Shown here piece by piece: positions 9,583 through 17,468 of a stretch of DNA of 64,000 nucleotides (positions are counted from its first letter, which is position 1; every line of letters starts with the position of its first letter). A model generated the notes under the pieces. That model did not search any database. It had not been told where the DNA came from and was given only the letters and a program-made list of their open reading frames with translations. Source of the DNA: Draconibacterium aestuarii (GTDB lineage: Bacteria; Bacteroidota; Bacteroidia; Bacteroidales; Prolixibacteraceae); the NCBI GenBank assembly GCA_026671195.1, contig JAPOHD010000005.1:124001-188000 (forward strand). Direction: 5' to 3'. The position numbers and the translations under genes are program-made.

Positions 9583-10350
9583 ATGAATTCTACACTATTA
9601 ACAAAGAGTCTGATCGACAAACTCTGGAAGGCATCCCATCTTATACGAAAGGCAAAATATGCAGTGGCCTTTACCGGTGCAGGTATTTCTGTTGAAAGTG
9701 GCATTCCTCCTTTTCGTGGCGAAAACGGACTTTGGAACACCACCGATCCCATATTTCTGGAAATTGAATTTTTTCGCAAAAAGCCCTTACAATCATGGCA
9801 AAAAATCAAAGAGATTTTTTACGATAGTTTAGGCGATGCCGAACCGAACATTGCCCATCAGGTACTGGCAAAAATGGAAGAACGCAGTTTTCTGGAAACC
9901 GTTATCACACAAAACATCGACCACCTGCACCAAAAGGCCGGTAGCAAATATGTTTACGAAATTCACGGAACCTACAAACAACTGGTTTGTACCGAATGCA
10001 GCTCGGAGTACGACATGAGTTTTGCCGATCTGAATTATCTGCCGCCAACCTGTTTTGTGTGTAAGGGAATTTTAAAACCCGACATGGTGTTTTTTAACGA
10101 GCCCATTCCGGCGTTTGCAAAAAAACGCTCGTTCGAGGAAGCACAAAAATGCGACGTTTTACTTATAATCGGCACCAATGCCGAGGTTTTGCCGGCAGCC
10201 GATATCCCGATAAAAGCCAAAGAACACGGTGCCAAAATCATCGAAATAAACATTAAACCCTCGCACTTTACCAACACCGTTACCGATATTTTTCTGCAGA
10301 TGAAAGCCACTGAAGCCATGAGCGAACTGGGGAAGTTGCTTTATCTGTAA
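9583..10350 (+). CDS. cobB: NAD-dependent protein deacetylase, Sir2 family
   Basis: A cytoplasmic sirtuin of 255 residues that removes acetyl (or longer acyl) groups from lysines using NAD. The NAD-binding segment FTGAGISVESGIP, the TQNIDHLH segment, the catalytic His128 in IHGT, and a zinc site of four cysteines (136, 139, 157, 160) are all visible. It lies 66 bp downstream of the Pat-like gene and in the same cluster as acs, whose enzyme is the classic sirtuin target in bacteria. The gene symbol follows the bacterial sirtuin name; the substrate is inferred. Confidence 0.93.
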   Translation: MNSTLLTKSLIDKLWKASHLIRKAKYAVAFTGAGISVESGIPPFRGENGLWNTTDPIFLEIEFFRKKPLQSWQKIKEIFYDSLGDAEPNIAHQVLAKMEERSFLETVITQNIDHLHQKAGSKYVYEIHGTYKQLVCTECSSEYDMSFADLNYLPPTCFVCKGILKPDMVFFNEPIPAFAKKRSFEEAQKCDVLLIIGTNAEVLPAADIPIKAKEHGAKIIEINIKPSHFTNTVTDIFLQMKATEAMSELGKLLYL

Positions 10351-10487
10351 TCTATTCTTCAAAATCAGACGATATTAAAAACTCTTATTCGCATCATTAT
10401 AGAATCTAATTCAATTGCTGATGGAGCAAAACAACTACTTTCCATCTGCGCATCCATATAAGAATATACTTTTGTCTTTCCAGACAG

Positions 10488-10690
10488 GAAATACTTTTTC
10501 CTATAGCTGAAAAAGTATTCAAAAAAGCCACCGCTCACGATAAAAAGCTAAAAATAAATTCCACTTACTAAAATCAAGAAACTCCTCCTTTTAGCTTTCA
10601 TGCCTCAAGCTAACGAGCGTCGAACAAACTTGATTTTTTAACGTTCACTCCATTTATTTTCTTAACGCTTTTTCACGAAGGCGGTAGTGA
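10488..10690 (-). repeat. diverged inverted copy of repeat module Y
   Basis: Read on the minus strand, this stretch ends in a hairpin (AATACTTTTTC 10490-10500 with GAAAAAGTATT 10509-10519). Upstream of the hairpin it shows the same ordered blocks as the Y modules near 57 and 60 kb: an AGCGGTGGC block, a TTTTTAGCT block, a GCTAAAAGGAGGAGTT block, a CGTTAG/GAGG block, and CGTTAAGAAAAT next to AACGTT. The central GC-rich part present in the other copies is missing. Confidence 0.7.
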
Positions 10691-10794
10691 GGGCAAACCT
10701 TGTGCGGGCCCGTCAAAAATCCGTCAGTCGGGCTAATTCGACACCTTGAAAAAACGCAGAGGTTATTTTTGACAACCTCCGAAATGTCTTCGGA

Positions 10795-10830
10795 GTGCTT
10801 TCTTTTCATCGATTGGAAAAGAAAGAGCAC
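10795..10830. repeat. long palindrome (GTGCTTTCTTTTC stem)
   Basis: Arms GTGCTTTCTTTTC and GAAAAGAAAGAGCAC flank an 8-nt loop, preceded by GAAATGTCTTC. The order is the same as the GAAATGCCTTCTTCGTG-plus-hairpin tail of the X modules, so this is probably another worn relative of that repeat family. Confidence 0.55.
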
Positions 10831-11060
10831 ATCTGGCTTGAAGACGTATGTAGCAGAAATAAGTTAATCGTTACAATTACTTACCCTGTAATAGCCAGAT
10901 AATCTACTCACGAAGTCTCGGGTTCAGCAAATCAATCTAAGGCTGATCTGCTAAAAGAAAGCTCTTTTTCTGAAGGCAGATCGCTAAACTACGTCCGATA
11001 ATTTATTTAGTACAGTAGTGATCCACAACAATAAAATTCATTCAAAACGCCCTAAAAGTT

Positions 11061-11068
11061 TATATTTG
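11061..11068 (+). promoter_or_regulatory. -7 box TATATTTG for the lipoprotein/fusion-enzyme operon
   Basis: An exact TAnnTTTG match 25 bp upstream of the lipoprotein ATG, giving a short leader. A clear -33 TTTG is not evident. Confidence 0.45.
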
Positions 11069-11092
11069 TCAGCTAAACTCTAACTGTAAAAA

Positions 11093-12226
11093 ATGAATAA
11101 GCAAAATCTGTTTCTACTACTGTTGCCATTTCTTCTGTTTTCATGCTCTACCGGAAAAAAATCCTTGCAAAAAGGCAATTATTACCAGGCTATAACCCAG
11201 GCCGTTGAACGTTTAAAATCGAAACCCGACAATGAAAAAGCATTAACCGTTGTAAAGGAAGGCTACCCAATGGCAATGGAGTGGTCGCAGGAAGAACTGG
11301 ATCTGGCACTTTCATCAAACAGTGCTTTTAAATGGGAGCAGGCCATAAATACGATGCACCAGGTAAATCGTTTATCAGAATTAATTCGAAGCACACCGGC
11401 TGCCAGAAAAATTATTAGTAATCCCAAAACCTACACCTCGGAATTGAACATGGCTTACGAAAAAGCCGCAGAAGAACGCTACCAGGCCGGTATTCATTTT
11501 ATAGAGCAAAATACACGCGAAGCTGCACGCACTGCGTTCAACCACTTTCAGAAAGCCGATCAACTGATTCCGGGCTACGAAAACGTTTTACAGGAAATGG
11601 AAACAGCCAAAGAAATGGCCACCTACAAAGTAATTGTTGAAGCAGCTACCGTTCAATCCAGAACCTATAAATTGAGCTCCGAATTCTTTTACAACCAGGT
11701 TTTTGAGTTCCTGAATAACAAATATCCCGAAAGGAGTTTTGTAAATTTTTATTCGCCTCAACAAGCTGAACGCTTTCAGATTCAACATCCTGATTTTATC
11801 GTACAAATGGAGTTTTTCGATTTCTCGGTGGGAAATGTTGTACGCAACGAAAAGGAAGAGCAGCTTACCAAACGGATAAAAGTTGAAACCAAAGATACTA
11901 CCCGCGTGACCTACACAACCTACAAAGCAAAACTAAAAACATTCTCTGACAAAGTGATTTCGGGCGGAAGGTTGAATTACCGGATTATCGATTTTAATAC
12001 CGATAATTTATTGCGCGACAATCTGATTCCGGGTTCGTTTACCTGGGAAAACAGATACGCCATTTTTGTTGGCGACGAAGAAGCTTTAAGCGACGAACAA
12101 TTTGCACTTACCAAGAATAAAACACTGCCGCTGCCACCCCATCAGGATTTATTTATTGAATTTACACGGCCCATATACGAACGGTTAAGCAGCGATCTCG
12201 ATCAGTTTTTTAGAAGATACAGGTAA
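11093..12226 (+). CDS. outer-membrane-type lipoprotein with helical repeats
   Basis: 377 residues with a lipoprotein signal ending LLFSC (Cys18). The N-terminal part (about 25-190) is helical and TPR-like, with alternating Ala/Tyr/Leu patterns such as KGNYYQAITQAVERLKSKP. The C-terminal half is beta-rich and may be a separate domain. No enzyme motif is visible. Its stop overlaps the ATG of the next gene by one base (TAATG), so the two are translationally coupled. A role linked to the kinase/lyase fusion is suggested only by this coupling. Confidence 0.8.
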   Translation: MNKQNLFLLLLPFLLFSCSTGKKSLQKGNYYQAITQAVERLKSKPDNEKALTVVKEGYPMAMEWSQEELDLALSSNSAFKWEQAINTMHQVNRLSELIRSTPAARKIISNPKTYTSELNMAYEKAAEERYQAGIHFIEQNTREAARTAFNHFQKADQLIPGYENVLQEMETAKEMATYKVIVEAATVQSRTYKLSSEFFYNQVFEFLNNKYPERSFVNFYSPQQAERFQIQHPDFIVQMEFFDFSVGNVVRNEKEEQLTKRIKVETKDTTRVTYTTYKAKLKTFSDKVISGGRLNYRIIDFNTDNLLRDNLIPGSFTWENRYAIFVGDEEALSDEQFALTKNKTLPLPPHQDLFIEFTRPIYERLSSDLDQFFRRYR

Positions 12227-14481
12227 TGGAAAATGTGTTAAAGCAACAATACCGCCTCAAAAATCCCACAACCAAAAGACTGGTTGGCTACGACATTGTA
12301 AATTACAGAGTTGAGGACGGTTCGGAAAAATACATTCTGAAGGTTTACCCGGATAATAAAAATGAGTTGGACTTTGCCGGAGCGGAGAATGAAGTTCTGC
12401 TTCACCTTCAGAAAGAAAGGAACAGCTGCTTTCCTCATCCCTTAGAAAATCCGGCAAATGAGTTACTCAGCCCGTTTGAAGAAAACGAAACAAAAAAATA
12501 CGCCCGGTTACTTACTTTTTTAGAAGGTACATTTTTGGGCGAAACAGAACATTCAAAGGAGCTTCTTAAATCATTCGGCAGTTTTTTAGCTCAAATGGAT
12601 GTTCAGCTAAAAGATTTTCGGAATTATGTAGTTGAAGCACGAACCTTAAAATGGGATCTGCAACATTTTCTGTTAAATGAGGAGTACGTCAGTTACATCT
12701 CAAATCCGTCGGAGAAAAAAATTGTTGCTTACTTTTTTCAGCAGTACAAAGAGAATGTTTTACCCGTTCTTCCGGCGTTACGGAAGCAGATTATTCACAG
12801 CGATGCCAACGACTGGAATACGCTAACGCAGAACAACCGTATTTCGGGGCTTATTGATTTTGGCGATCTGTGTTATTCGCACCTCATCAACGAAGCGGCA
12901 ATTGCGCTGGCGTATGCTTTAATGGGAAAAGACGATCCGGTGGAATGGGCTGTTCCATTTCTGGAAGAATACAATAAAGTTTATCGACTGGAAGAAAAAG
13001 AAGTTGATGTTTTATATTGGTTGATTGCTGCCCGGTTGTGCACCAGCGTTTGTAATTCAGCTTACGAGAAAGTGCAGCGCCCGGAAAATACTTACATCCA
13101 AATCAGCGAAAAACCCGCCTGGGATCTTTTGAAAAAATGGGTAACGCTAAATCCTATCTATGCCAGAAATGAATTCAGAAATGCGGCCGGATTTGAAGTA
13201 CCAAAAGAAAAAGCTATCGATGAAGTTCAGGCCGAACGCTTTTCATCGGTAAATCCTATTTTTTCGGTAAGCTACAAAACACCCATTTATATGGAGCGGG
13301 CGGCATTTCAATACATGTTCGACAAATATGGCAAACGTTATTTGGATGCTTACAACAACATACCACATGTGGGTCACTCGCATCCCAAAGTAGTGGAAAC
13401 CGGGCAAAAACAAATGGCCAAACTGAATACCAACACCCGCTATTTATACGACCAGATAAACGCATACACGGGCAGTCTTTTAAGGCATTTCCCAAAACCG
13501 CTGAATAAAGTTTTTTTGGTAAACTCGGGCAGTGCCGCCAGCGATCTGGCCATTCGTTTGGTACGGAATTTTACAGGAAAAAAACGCATTGCAGCACTGG
13601 AACACGGATATCACGGAAATACCAATTCGGTGATTGAAATCAGCCACTACAAATTTGCGGGGAAAGGCGGACAGGGCGCATCGGAGAATGTACTTCCGCT
13701 TCCCATGCCCGATATCTATCGTGGAGAATTTCAAGCTGAAAATGCCGGGACTTCGTATGCTGAAAAAGCCATTCAAAAAATCAGAAATTCGGATGGAATT
13801 GCAGCCTTTATTGCCGAACCGGTTGTGGGTTGCGGCGGGCAGGTTCCGCTGGCTTCGGGATATTTAAAAGAAGTGTATGCCGCAGTCAGGGCACAGAACG
13901 GACTGTGCATTTCGGATGAAGTGCAAACCGGATTTGGGCGATTGGGTGACTTTTTCTGGGGATTTGAAGCGCAGGAAGTTGTTCCCGACATTGTTATTCT
14001 TGGAAAACCCATGGGGAATGGGCATCCCATTGGTGCGGTGGTTACCACCGATGAAATTGCAGATGCATTTAACAACGGCATGGAATTTTTTAGCTCTTTT
14101 GGCGGGAATCCCGTTTCGTGTGCCATTGGGCAAGCCGTTTTGGATGTTATCGACGAAGAAAAGTTACAGCGTAATGCAAAAGAGGTAGGCGATTATTATA
14201 TGCGGGAATTAACCCGGCTTCAGCAGAAATACGAATGTATTGGCGATGTGCGCGGTGCGGGACTTTTTATTGGTTTTGAGTTGGTAAAACACCGCCTGAC
14301 ACTTGAACCCGATACTGCACTGGCGCAAAAAGTAAAAAACGAGCTGCGCAACCGGTATATCCTTGTCAGCACCGACGGGCCTTACGACAATGTAATAAAA
14401 TCGAAACCGCCACTTTGTTTTTCGAAAGAAAATGTGGATGAGGTAATACACCAGATAGATGCAATCCTAAAACAATCCTGA
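12226..14481 (+). CDS. APH-type kinase fused to class III PLP aminotransferase/phospho-lyase
   Basis: 751 residues. The N-terminal aminoglycoside-phosphotransferase/choline-kinase fold (about 1-300) has the catalytic loop HSDANDWN (His191, Asp193, Asn198) and the magnesium-binding IDFGD (Asp211). The C-terminal class III aminotransferase fold (about 330-750) has the PLP lysine Lys594 in LGKPMGNG and the [10 protein letters not shown] segment. Fusions of this kind resemble a hydroxylysine or ethanolamine kinase joined to the AGXT2L-type phospho-lyase: the kinase would phosphorylate an amino alcohol and the lyase would eliminate phosphate and ammonia. The substrate is not determined. Start overlaps the upstream lipoprotein stop. 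Confidence 0.9.
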   Translation: MENVLKQQYRLKNPTTKRLVGYDIVNYRVEDGSEKYILKVYPDNKNELDFAGAENEVLLHLQKERNSCFPHPLENPANELLSPFEENETKKYARLLTFLEGTFLGETEHSKELLKSFGSFLAQMDVQLKDFRNYVVEARTLKWDLQHFLLNEEYVSYISNPSEKKIVAYFFQQYKENVLPVLPALRKQIIHSDANDWNTLTQNNRISGLIDFGDLCYSHLINEAAIALAYALMGKDDPVEWAVPFLEEYNKVYRLEEKEVDVLYWLIAARLCTSVCNSAYEKVQRPENTYIQISEKPAWDLLKKWVTLNPIYARNEFRNAAGFEVPKEKAIDEVQAERFSSVNPIFSVSYKTPIYMERAAFQYMFDKYGKRYLDAYNNIPHVGHSHPKVVETGQKQMAKLNTNTRYLYDQINAYTGSLLRHFPKPLNKVFLVNSGSAASDLAIRLVRNFTGKKRIAALEHGYHGNTNSVIEISHYKFAGKGGQGASENVLPLPMPDIYRGEFQAENAGTSYAEKAIQKIRNSDGIAAFIAEPVVGCGGQVPLASGYLKEVYAAVRAQNGLCISDEVQTGFGRLGDFFWGFEAQEVVPDIVILGKPMGNGHPIGAVVTTDEIADAFNNGMEFFSSFGGNPVSCAIGQAVLDVIDEEKLQRNAKEVGDYYMRELTRLQQKYECIGDVRGAGLFIGFELVKHRLTLEPDTALAQKVKNELRNRYILVSTDGPYDNVIKSKPPLCFSKENVDEVIHQIDAILKQS

Positions 14482-14945
14482 GCGCTAAACCATAAAAAGA
14501 ATTCAGACATCTCAGAAAGTACTGCAAATAACTCAACGATCAATACAAAGTACTCCGGAAGTAGTTCAGGGTTGTCGCGACGTTAAGAGAATATCATCGC
14601 ATGCAAAACATTTGACTCGCGATGTTAAAATAATATCAGCAGATGCAAAACATTTAACTCGCGATGTTAAGAGAGTATCACCAGATGCAAAACAATTAAC
14701 CCGCGATGTTAAGATAATATCAGCGAATGCAAAACAACTAACTCCGCGAATGACGCATTGACAGTCGGAGCTGCCGCATTGACAGTCGAAGGTAGTGCGA
14801 AGAACTCCGGGATCAGAACAAAGTACTCCGAAGGTAAATCAGAGCACTCCACGATCAACGCAAAGATCTCTCTGTCAACAACTTACGAGACAAACAATTA
14901 TAAAAATGTGCAACAAAACCAGCACAAGAATTAAGTCACAGCACG
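14482..14945. other. repeat-rich intergenic region without a convincing gene
   Basis: Contains the 42-bp tandem array (listed separately), flanked by two imperfect direct copies of a roughly 30-bp sequence centred on ACAAAGTACTCCG (about 14538-14570 and 14812-14845), plus two copies of GCATTGACAGTCG (14755 and 14773). One frame stays open from 14489 to 14763 but has no ATG until its last residues, so I do not call it a gene. Confidence 0.55.
14576..14743 (+). repeat. tandem repeat, four 42-bp units
   Basis: Units start at 14576, 14618, 14660 and 14702, each beginning CGCGAYGTTAA and carrying ATATCA and ATGCAAAACA blocks, with roughly 80-90% identity between neighbours. There are no spacers, so it is not CRISPR. 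42 bp equals 14 codons and also four helical turns, so the unit could be coding-derived or could place a binding site repeatedly on one DNA face. Confidence 0.85.
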
Positions 14946-15123
14946 TTTGAACCCGAATTATGCGTTAGAACTTTGTAATGAGCATTGAAAGTGCAATAAA
15001 ACAAGAACTTTCTGAAACGAGGCATAGCACCGTTCTGGTGAGTGGAAGAAAGTTAGTAAAACGACTTGTTTTGAAGCAATTCCAAGGCGTAATAAATTTT
15101 CTAATGGATATTTCGGGTTGAAA
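14946..15123. mobile_element. 178-bp foldback element with terminal inverted repeats (MITE-like)
   Basis: The left end (14946-14970) and the reverse complement of the right end (15099-15123) match at 21 of 25 positions, sharing AACCCGAA and TTAGAA blocks. Inside, further inverted matches (AAAACAAG near 15000 with CTTGTTTT near 15065; ACTTTCT with AGAAAGT) extend the pairing, so the element could fold almost end to end. A 47-codon ORF (14978-15121) lies within it but has no recognisable product. No clear target-site duplication is seen. It abuts the 3' end of the next minus-strand gene and may serve as its terminator. Confidence 0.65.
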
Positions 15124-15125
15124 GC

Positions 15126-15635
15126 CTATTTTTTAAGGGTGATGGTCCCCGTCCAGCGGTGGTGCGAATTCGGATCTTCCGAGCTGTTATAATCATCGGT
15201 GGTGCCGCTACCGCTTGCACCTTCGAAACGCCCGGTGCCTCCTAAAAACACAAACGGATCGCGCCAGTATGAAGTCACAAATTCAGGATGGTCATCTGTT
15301 CTTCCTTCGATAACTTTTCCGTGGCACGAGAAAAATAAGGTATCGCCATCCTCCGAAACAAAGTACGAATCTGTAGGATCATACTTCCCGTCGGGACCGC
15401 AGGCACAAAAGTTAAAAGTACCTGAAATGTTACCCAATTCAGTTGCTGTTCCTTCAAAATTTACCACAACACGGCACTCAAATCCGTCGGGGCAATCTGT
15501 TACCTCCTCTCCGGTATAAATACGTGCGTACTCTCCGGTAAAATCGGCTTCGAAAGTCTTGGTGGTAGTGCGGGTGCAGGAGAACAGAAATAATCCCAGG
15601 AAGGAAATTGTAACTAAAACTTTTATTGTATTCAT
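15126..15635 (-). CDS. lipoprotein, unknown function
   Basis: 169 residues with a lipoprotein signal ending FLFSC (Cys20). The mature part is predicted beta-rich. Near the C-terminus it carries GGTGRFEGASGSG, a motif seen in secreted beta-barrel proteins of allene-oxide-cyclase/dirigent-like type. Four cysteines lie in the mature region, consistent with disulfides outside the cytoplasm. It is the last of several minus-strand genes for secreted proteins downstream of the AraC/TPR regulator. No function can be assigned. Confidence 0.75.
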   Translation of the reverse strand: MNTIKVLVTISFLGLFLFSCTRTTTKTFEADFTGEYARIYTGEEVTDCPDGFECRVVVNFEGTATELGNISGTFNFCACGPDGKYDPTDSYFVSEDGDTLFFSCHGKVIEGRTDDHPEFVTSYWRDPFVFLGGTGRFEGASGSGTTDDYNSSEDPNSHHRWTGTITLKK

Positions 15636-15732
15636 AATTGCAATTTTTGTTAACAGCTATTACGCAGCGATAAAAGAATAGATACATTTTAGAGAAAGTA
15701 TTGATATTTTATTGAGCGGGATACCAACTCAA

Positions 15733-15775
15733 CAAAAAACCCTCCGCTGCCGAAACAACGGAGGGCAAACTGTTG
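15733..15775 (-). terminator. terminator, CCCTCCG/CGGAGGG stem
   Basis: On the minus strand CCCTCCG and CGGAGGG pair across a 12-nt loop and are followed by six T residues; weaker outer pairing CAACA/TGTTG extends the stem. It lies downstream of the 15869-16300 gene. The same stem and nearly the same loop recur at 19524-19560. Confidence 0.8.
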
Positions 15776-15868
15776 TGATTTTTGGAATCATTGGATTAAA
15801 TCGATAAGAAACTGATTCGATCCAACAGTTTTCCTATTAGTTTTTTAGAAATAATTCAATAGACGAAT

Positions 15869-16300
15869 CTACAAACAGAGTGACTTTTCTTTGATTAAAG
15901 TCCATGTATTGGTAAACACATCAATCTCCCATGTTTTATATAACATTATCAGGCTTCCCTTATCGCCCCGAAGCACAGCTTCGAAAGTAAAGGTCTTTGT
16001 CTCTTCCGACTTTTCAATTCTCTCTTTTACAAACTGGTTTAAAGTAAACGTTTCACCTCTTGAGTCATCCATTAAAAAATCGCTCGTTGTATGAATTATA
16101 AACCATCTCAGATTTCCATCGTTATCGTAAAAGTAAGTTTCTTCCCGGATAGCTGGTCCGGTTATCACTCCTCCGTAACATTCCGTCATTTCTCTGAACC
16201 AGATTTCTTCTACAGTCTTTTTTACAATTTGTGCTTCTGAGCGAGGTAATACAAAAAGTAAAAGAAAAATAGCCGTAACAAGTACTTTTAATGTTTTCAT
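15869..16300 (-). CDS. secreted protein, unknown function
   Basis: 143 residues with a signal peptide (about 1-23, ending SEA). The mature protein is small, with aromatic and charged residues alternating as in a beta-sheet fold. Its leader resembles that of the 15126-15635 lipoprotein (both read KVLVT then a Leu/Phe core), so the two may be related or simply share an export signal. It is 34 bp from the upstream hydrolase gene on the same strand and followed by a terminator, so the two are probably co-transcribed. Confidence 0.7.
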   Translation of the reverse strand: MKTLKVLVTAIFLLLFVLPRSEAQIVKKTVEEIWFREMTECYGGVITGPAIREETYFYDNDGNLRWFIIHTTSDFLMDDSRGETFTLNQFVKERIEKSEETKTFTFEAVLRGDKGSLIMLYKTWEIDVFTNTWTLIKEKSLCL

Positions 16301-16334
16301 GTTGTATTTTTTTTAGGTACAGAATTAGAATCTA

Positions 16335-17300
16335 TCAATACTTTTTCCCCGGACGGTCTTTAACAAATTCCCACATAATCGGGTTAATATCTTCATGAAA
16401 TACCCATTGAATGCAGTGCCCTCCTCCTGAAAATTCGTAAAATTGGTTACCGGGATAAATCATATTTGCGTAATCCATTGCCGGACCAGAGAAAAAACAT
16501 AAAATCGGCACATTCCATTCAACCAGCTCATTTGCACTCTCCGAATCGGAATGATAACTTGTATTTGCCAAAATATCAGACGGGAAAGTATAGAAATACT
16601 CTACAAATTCGAGCAAATCGTCCGGTGAGCCCGGGGGAACCAAAAATCCTGCTAAAAATTGTTTGGTTGCCAAGTCCCAATTAAGTTGTTCTAGATAATT
16701 TGCTTCCCGGTTATCATAACGGGTTTGCCATTCAACCGGATCAGTCGGCCATGGATCAATCCCTCCGTCAATAACAACTAATTTCTCAATCATCCCCGGG
16801 TAATGGCGCTCGAACACCGACAAGACACATGGTCCCATACTAAATCCAACTCCAACAAAACTGTGCAGACCTTCTTTTTTGGCTACGGCATACACCGCCT
16901 CAGCCATCAATTCCATAGTGTATTGCGGTCCGGTAGCTTCCGGATTTAACGGAGTAGCAGGTGACGGGGCATTGCTCATTCCGGTTCCAGGCAAATCAAT
17001 ATAAATACAGCGCGCTTTGTCTCTGAAATATTCAAATTGTTTGGTGTAAACAGTAAGCGGATTGGTCCATCCCGGGATAAAAATCATATCAATCGGTCCT
17101 TTCCCTATTATACGGTAATGAACCGTCAACCCGGTTTCTTTCATGGTAACAAAACGTTCGTGATCGAGACCGGGAGCATCGTGGTTTACAATGGTGGCCT
17201 TTTTCAAAGAAGAATCGTTTGGAATTAGTTCTTCTTTTTCACAGTCCACCATAATAGCCATGCAGGCCATAAAGAAAAGTAGTTTTATAAATGTCTTCAT
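16335..17300 (-). CDS. alpha/beta-hydrolase, probable lipoprotein
   Basis: Alpha/beta-hydrolase fold with the nucleophile elbow GFSMG, the oxyanion-region segment FIPGWTNP and a late GGGHCIQW His segment. I start it at the ATG at 17300 (321 residues): from there a hydrophobic leader ends at Cys20 (MVDC), an unusual but possible lipobox. A longer reading from 17408 uses a TTG and would run through a sequence block shared with the upstream region of another gene, so it is rejected. The substrate is unknown; an envelope location is inferred. Confidence 0.82.
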   Translation of the reverse strand: MKTFIKLLFFMACMAIMVDCEKEELIPNDSSLKKATIVNHDAPGLDHERFVTMKETGLTVHYRIIGKGPIDMIFIPGWTNPLTVYTKQFEYFRDKARCIYIDLPGTGMSNAPSPATPLNPEATGPQYTMELMAEAVYAVAKKEGLHSFVGVGFSMGPCVLSVFERHYPGMIEKLVVIDGGIDPWPTDPVEWQTRYDNREANYLEQLNWDLATKQFLAGFLVPPGSPDDLLEFVEYFYTFPSDILANTSYHSDSESANELVEWNVPILCFFSGPAMDYANMIYPGNQFYEFSGGGHCIQWVFHEDINPIMWEFVKDRPGKKY

Positions 17301-17375
17301 AGTTGTAATTTTTTGATTTAACATGCACATAAGAAATCGACTTAATCCTTCTACAAGTTCAGGAAAAGGCAAAAG

Positions 17376-17440
17376 CAAAACATAGCAGATATGTTGCATT
17401 TCTTTCAATATTGTGTCAACTCTATCAATTATGTTGTTGT
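17376..17440 (-). promoter_or_regulatory. shared upstream element, copy A
   Basis: About 65 bp upstream of the hydrolase ATG that align with 20463-20532 upstream of the TonB/TPR gene. Conserved blocks on the minus strand are CAACATA, ACACAAT with TTGAAAG, GCAACAT and CTGCTATGT followed by TTG. A TTG about 21 bp before TATGTTTTG could be a -33/-7 pair. The repeated CAACAT half-sites suggest a regulator-binding site. Confidence 0.6.
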
Positions 17441-17468
17441 AGGAAATTGGAGATCGTTAAACCGGGAA

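Larger units (their letters stand above)
10351..11092. other. 742-bp non-coding region holding repeat elements
   Basis: No convincing gene is present. It contains an inverted, diverged copy of the Y repeat module found in the polysaccharide locus (10488-10690), then a second set of palindromes on the other side: GAGGTT/AACCTC (10759-10779) and GTGCTTTCTTTTC/GAAAAGAAAGAGCAC (10795-10830). A TATATTTG -7 box for the following lipoprotein gene is at 11061. Confidence 0.6.

Noticed and set aside
14576..14743. CRISPR array
   Set aside because: The 42-bp units are directly adjacent with no spacers and vary in sequence.
14489..14763. Protein gene over the tandem repeat
   Set aside because: The frame is open but has no start codon until its last residues and no family likeness.
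17301..17408. N-terminal extension of the alpha/beta-hydrolase from a TTG at 17408
   Set aside because: It would translate the upstream element shared with another gene, and the ATG at 17300 gives a proper export signal.
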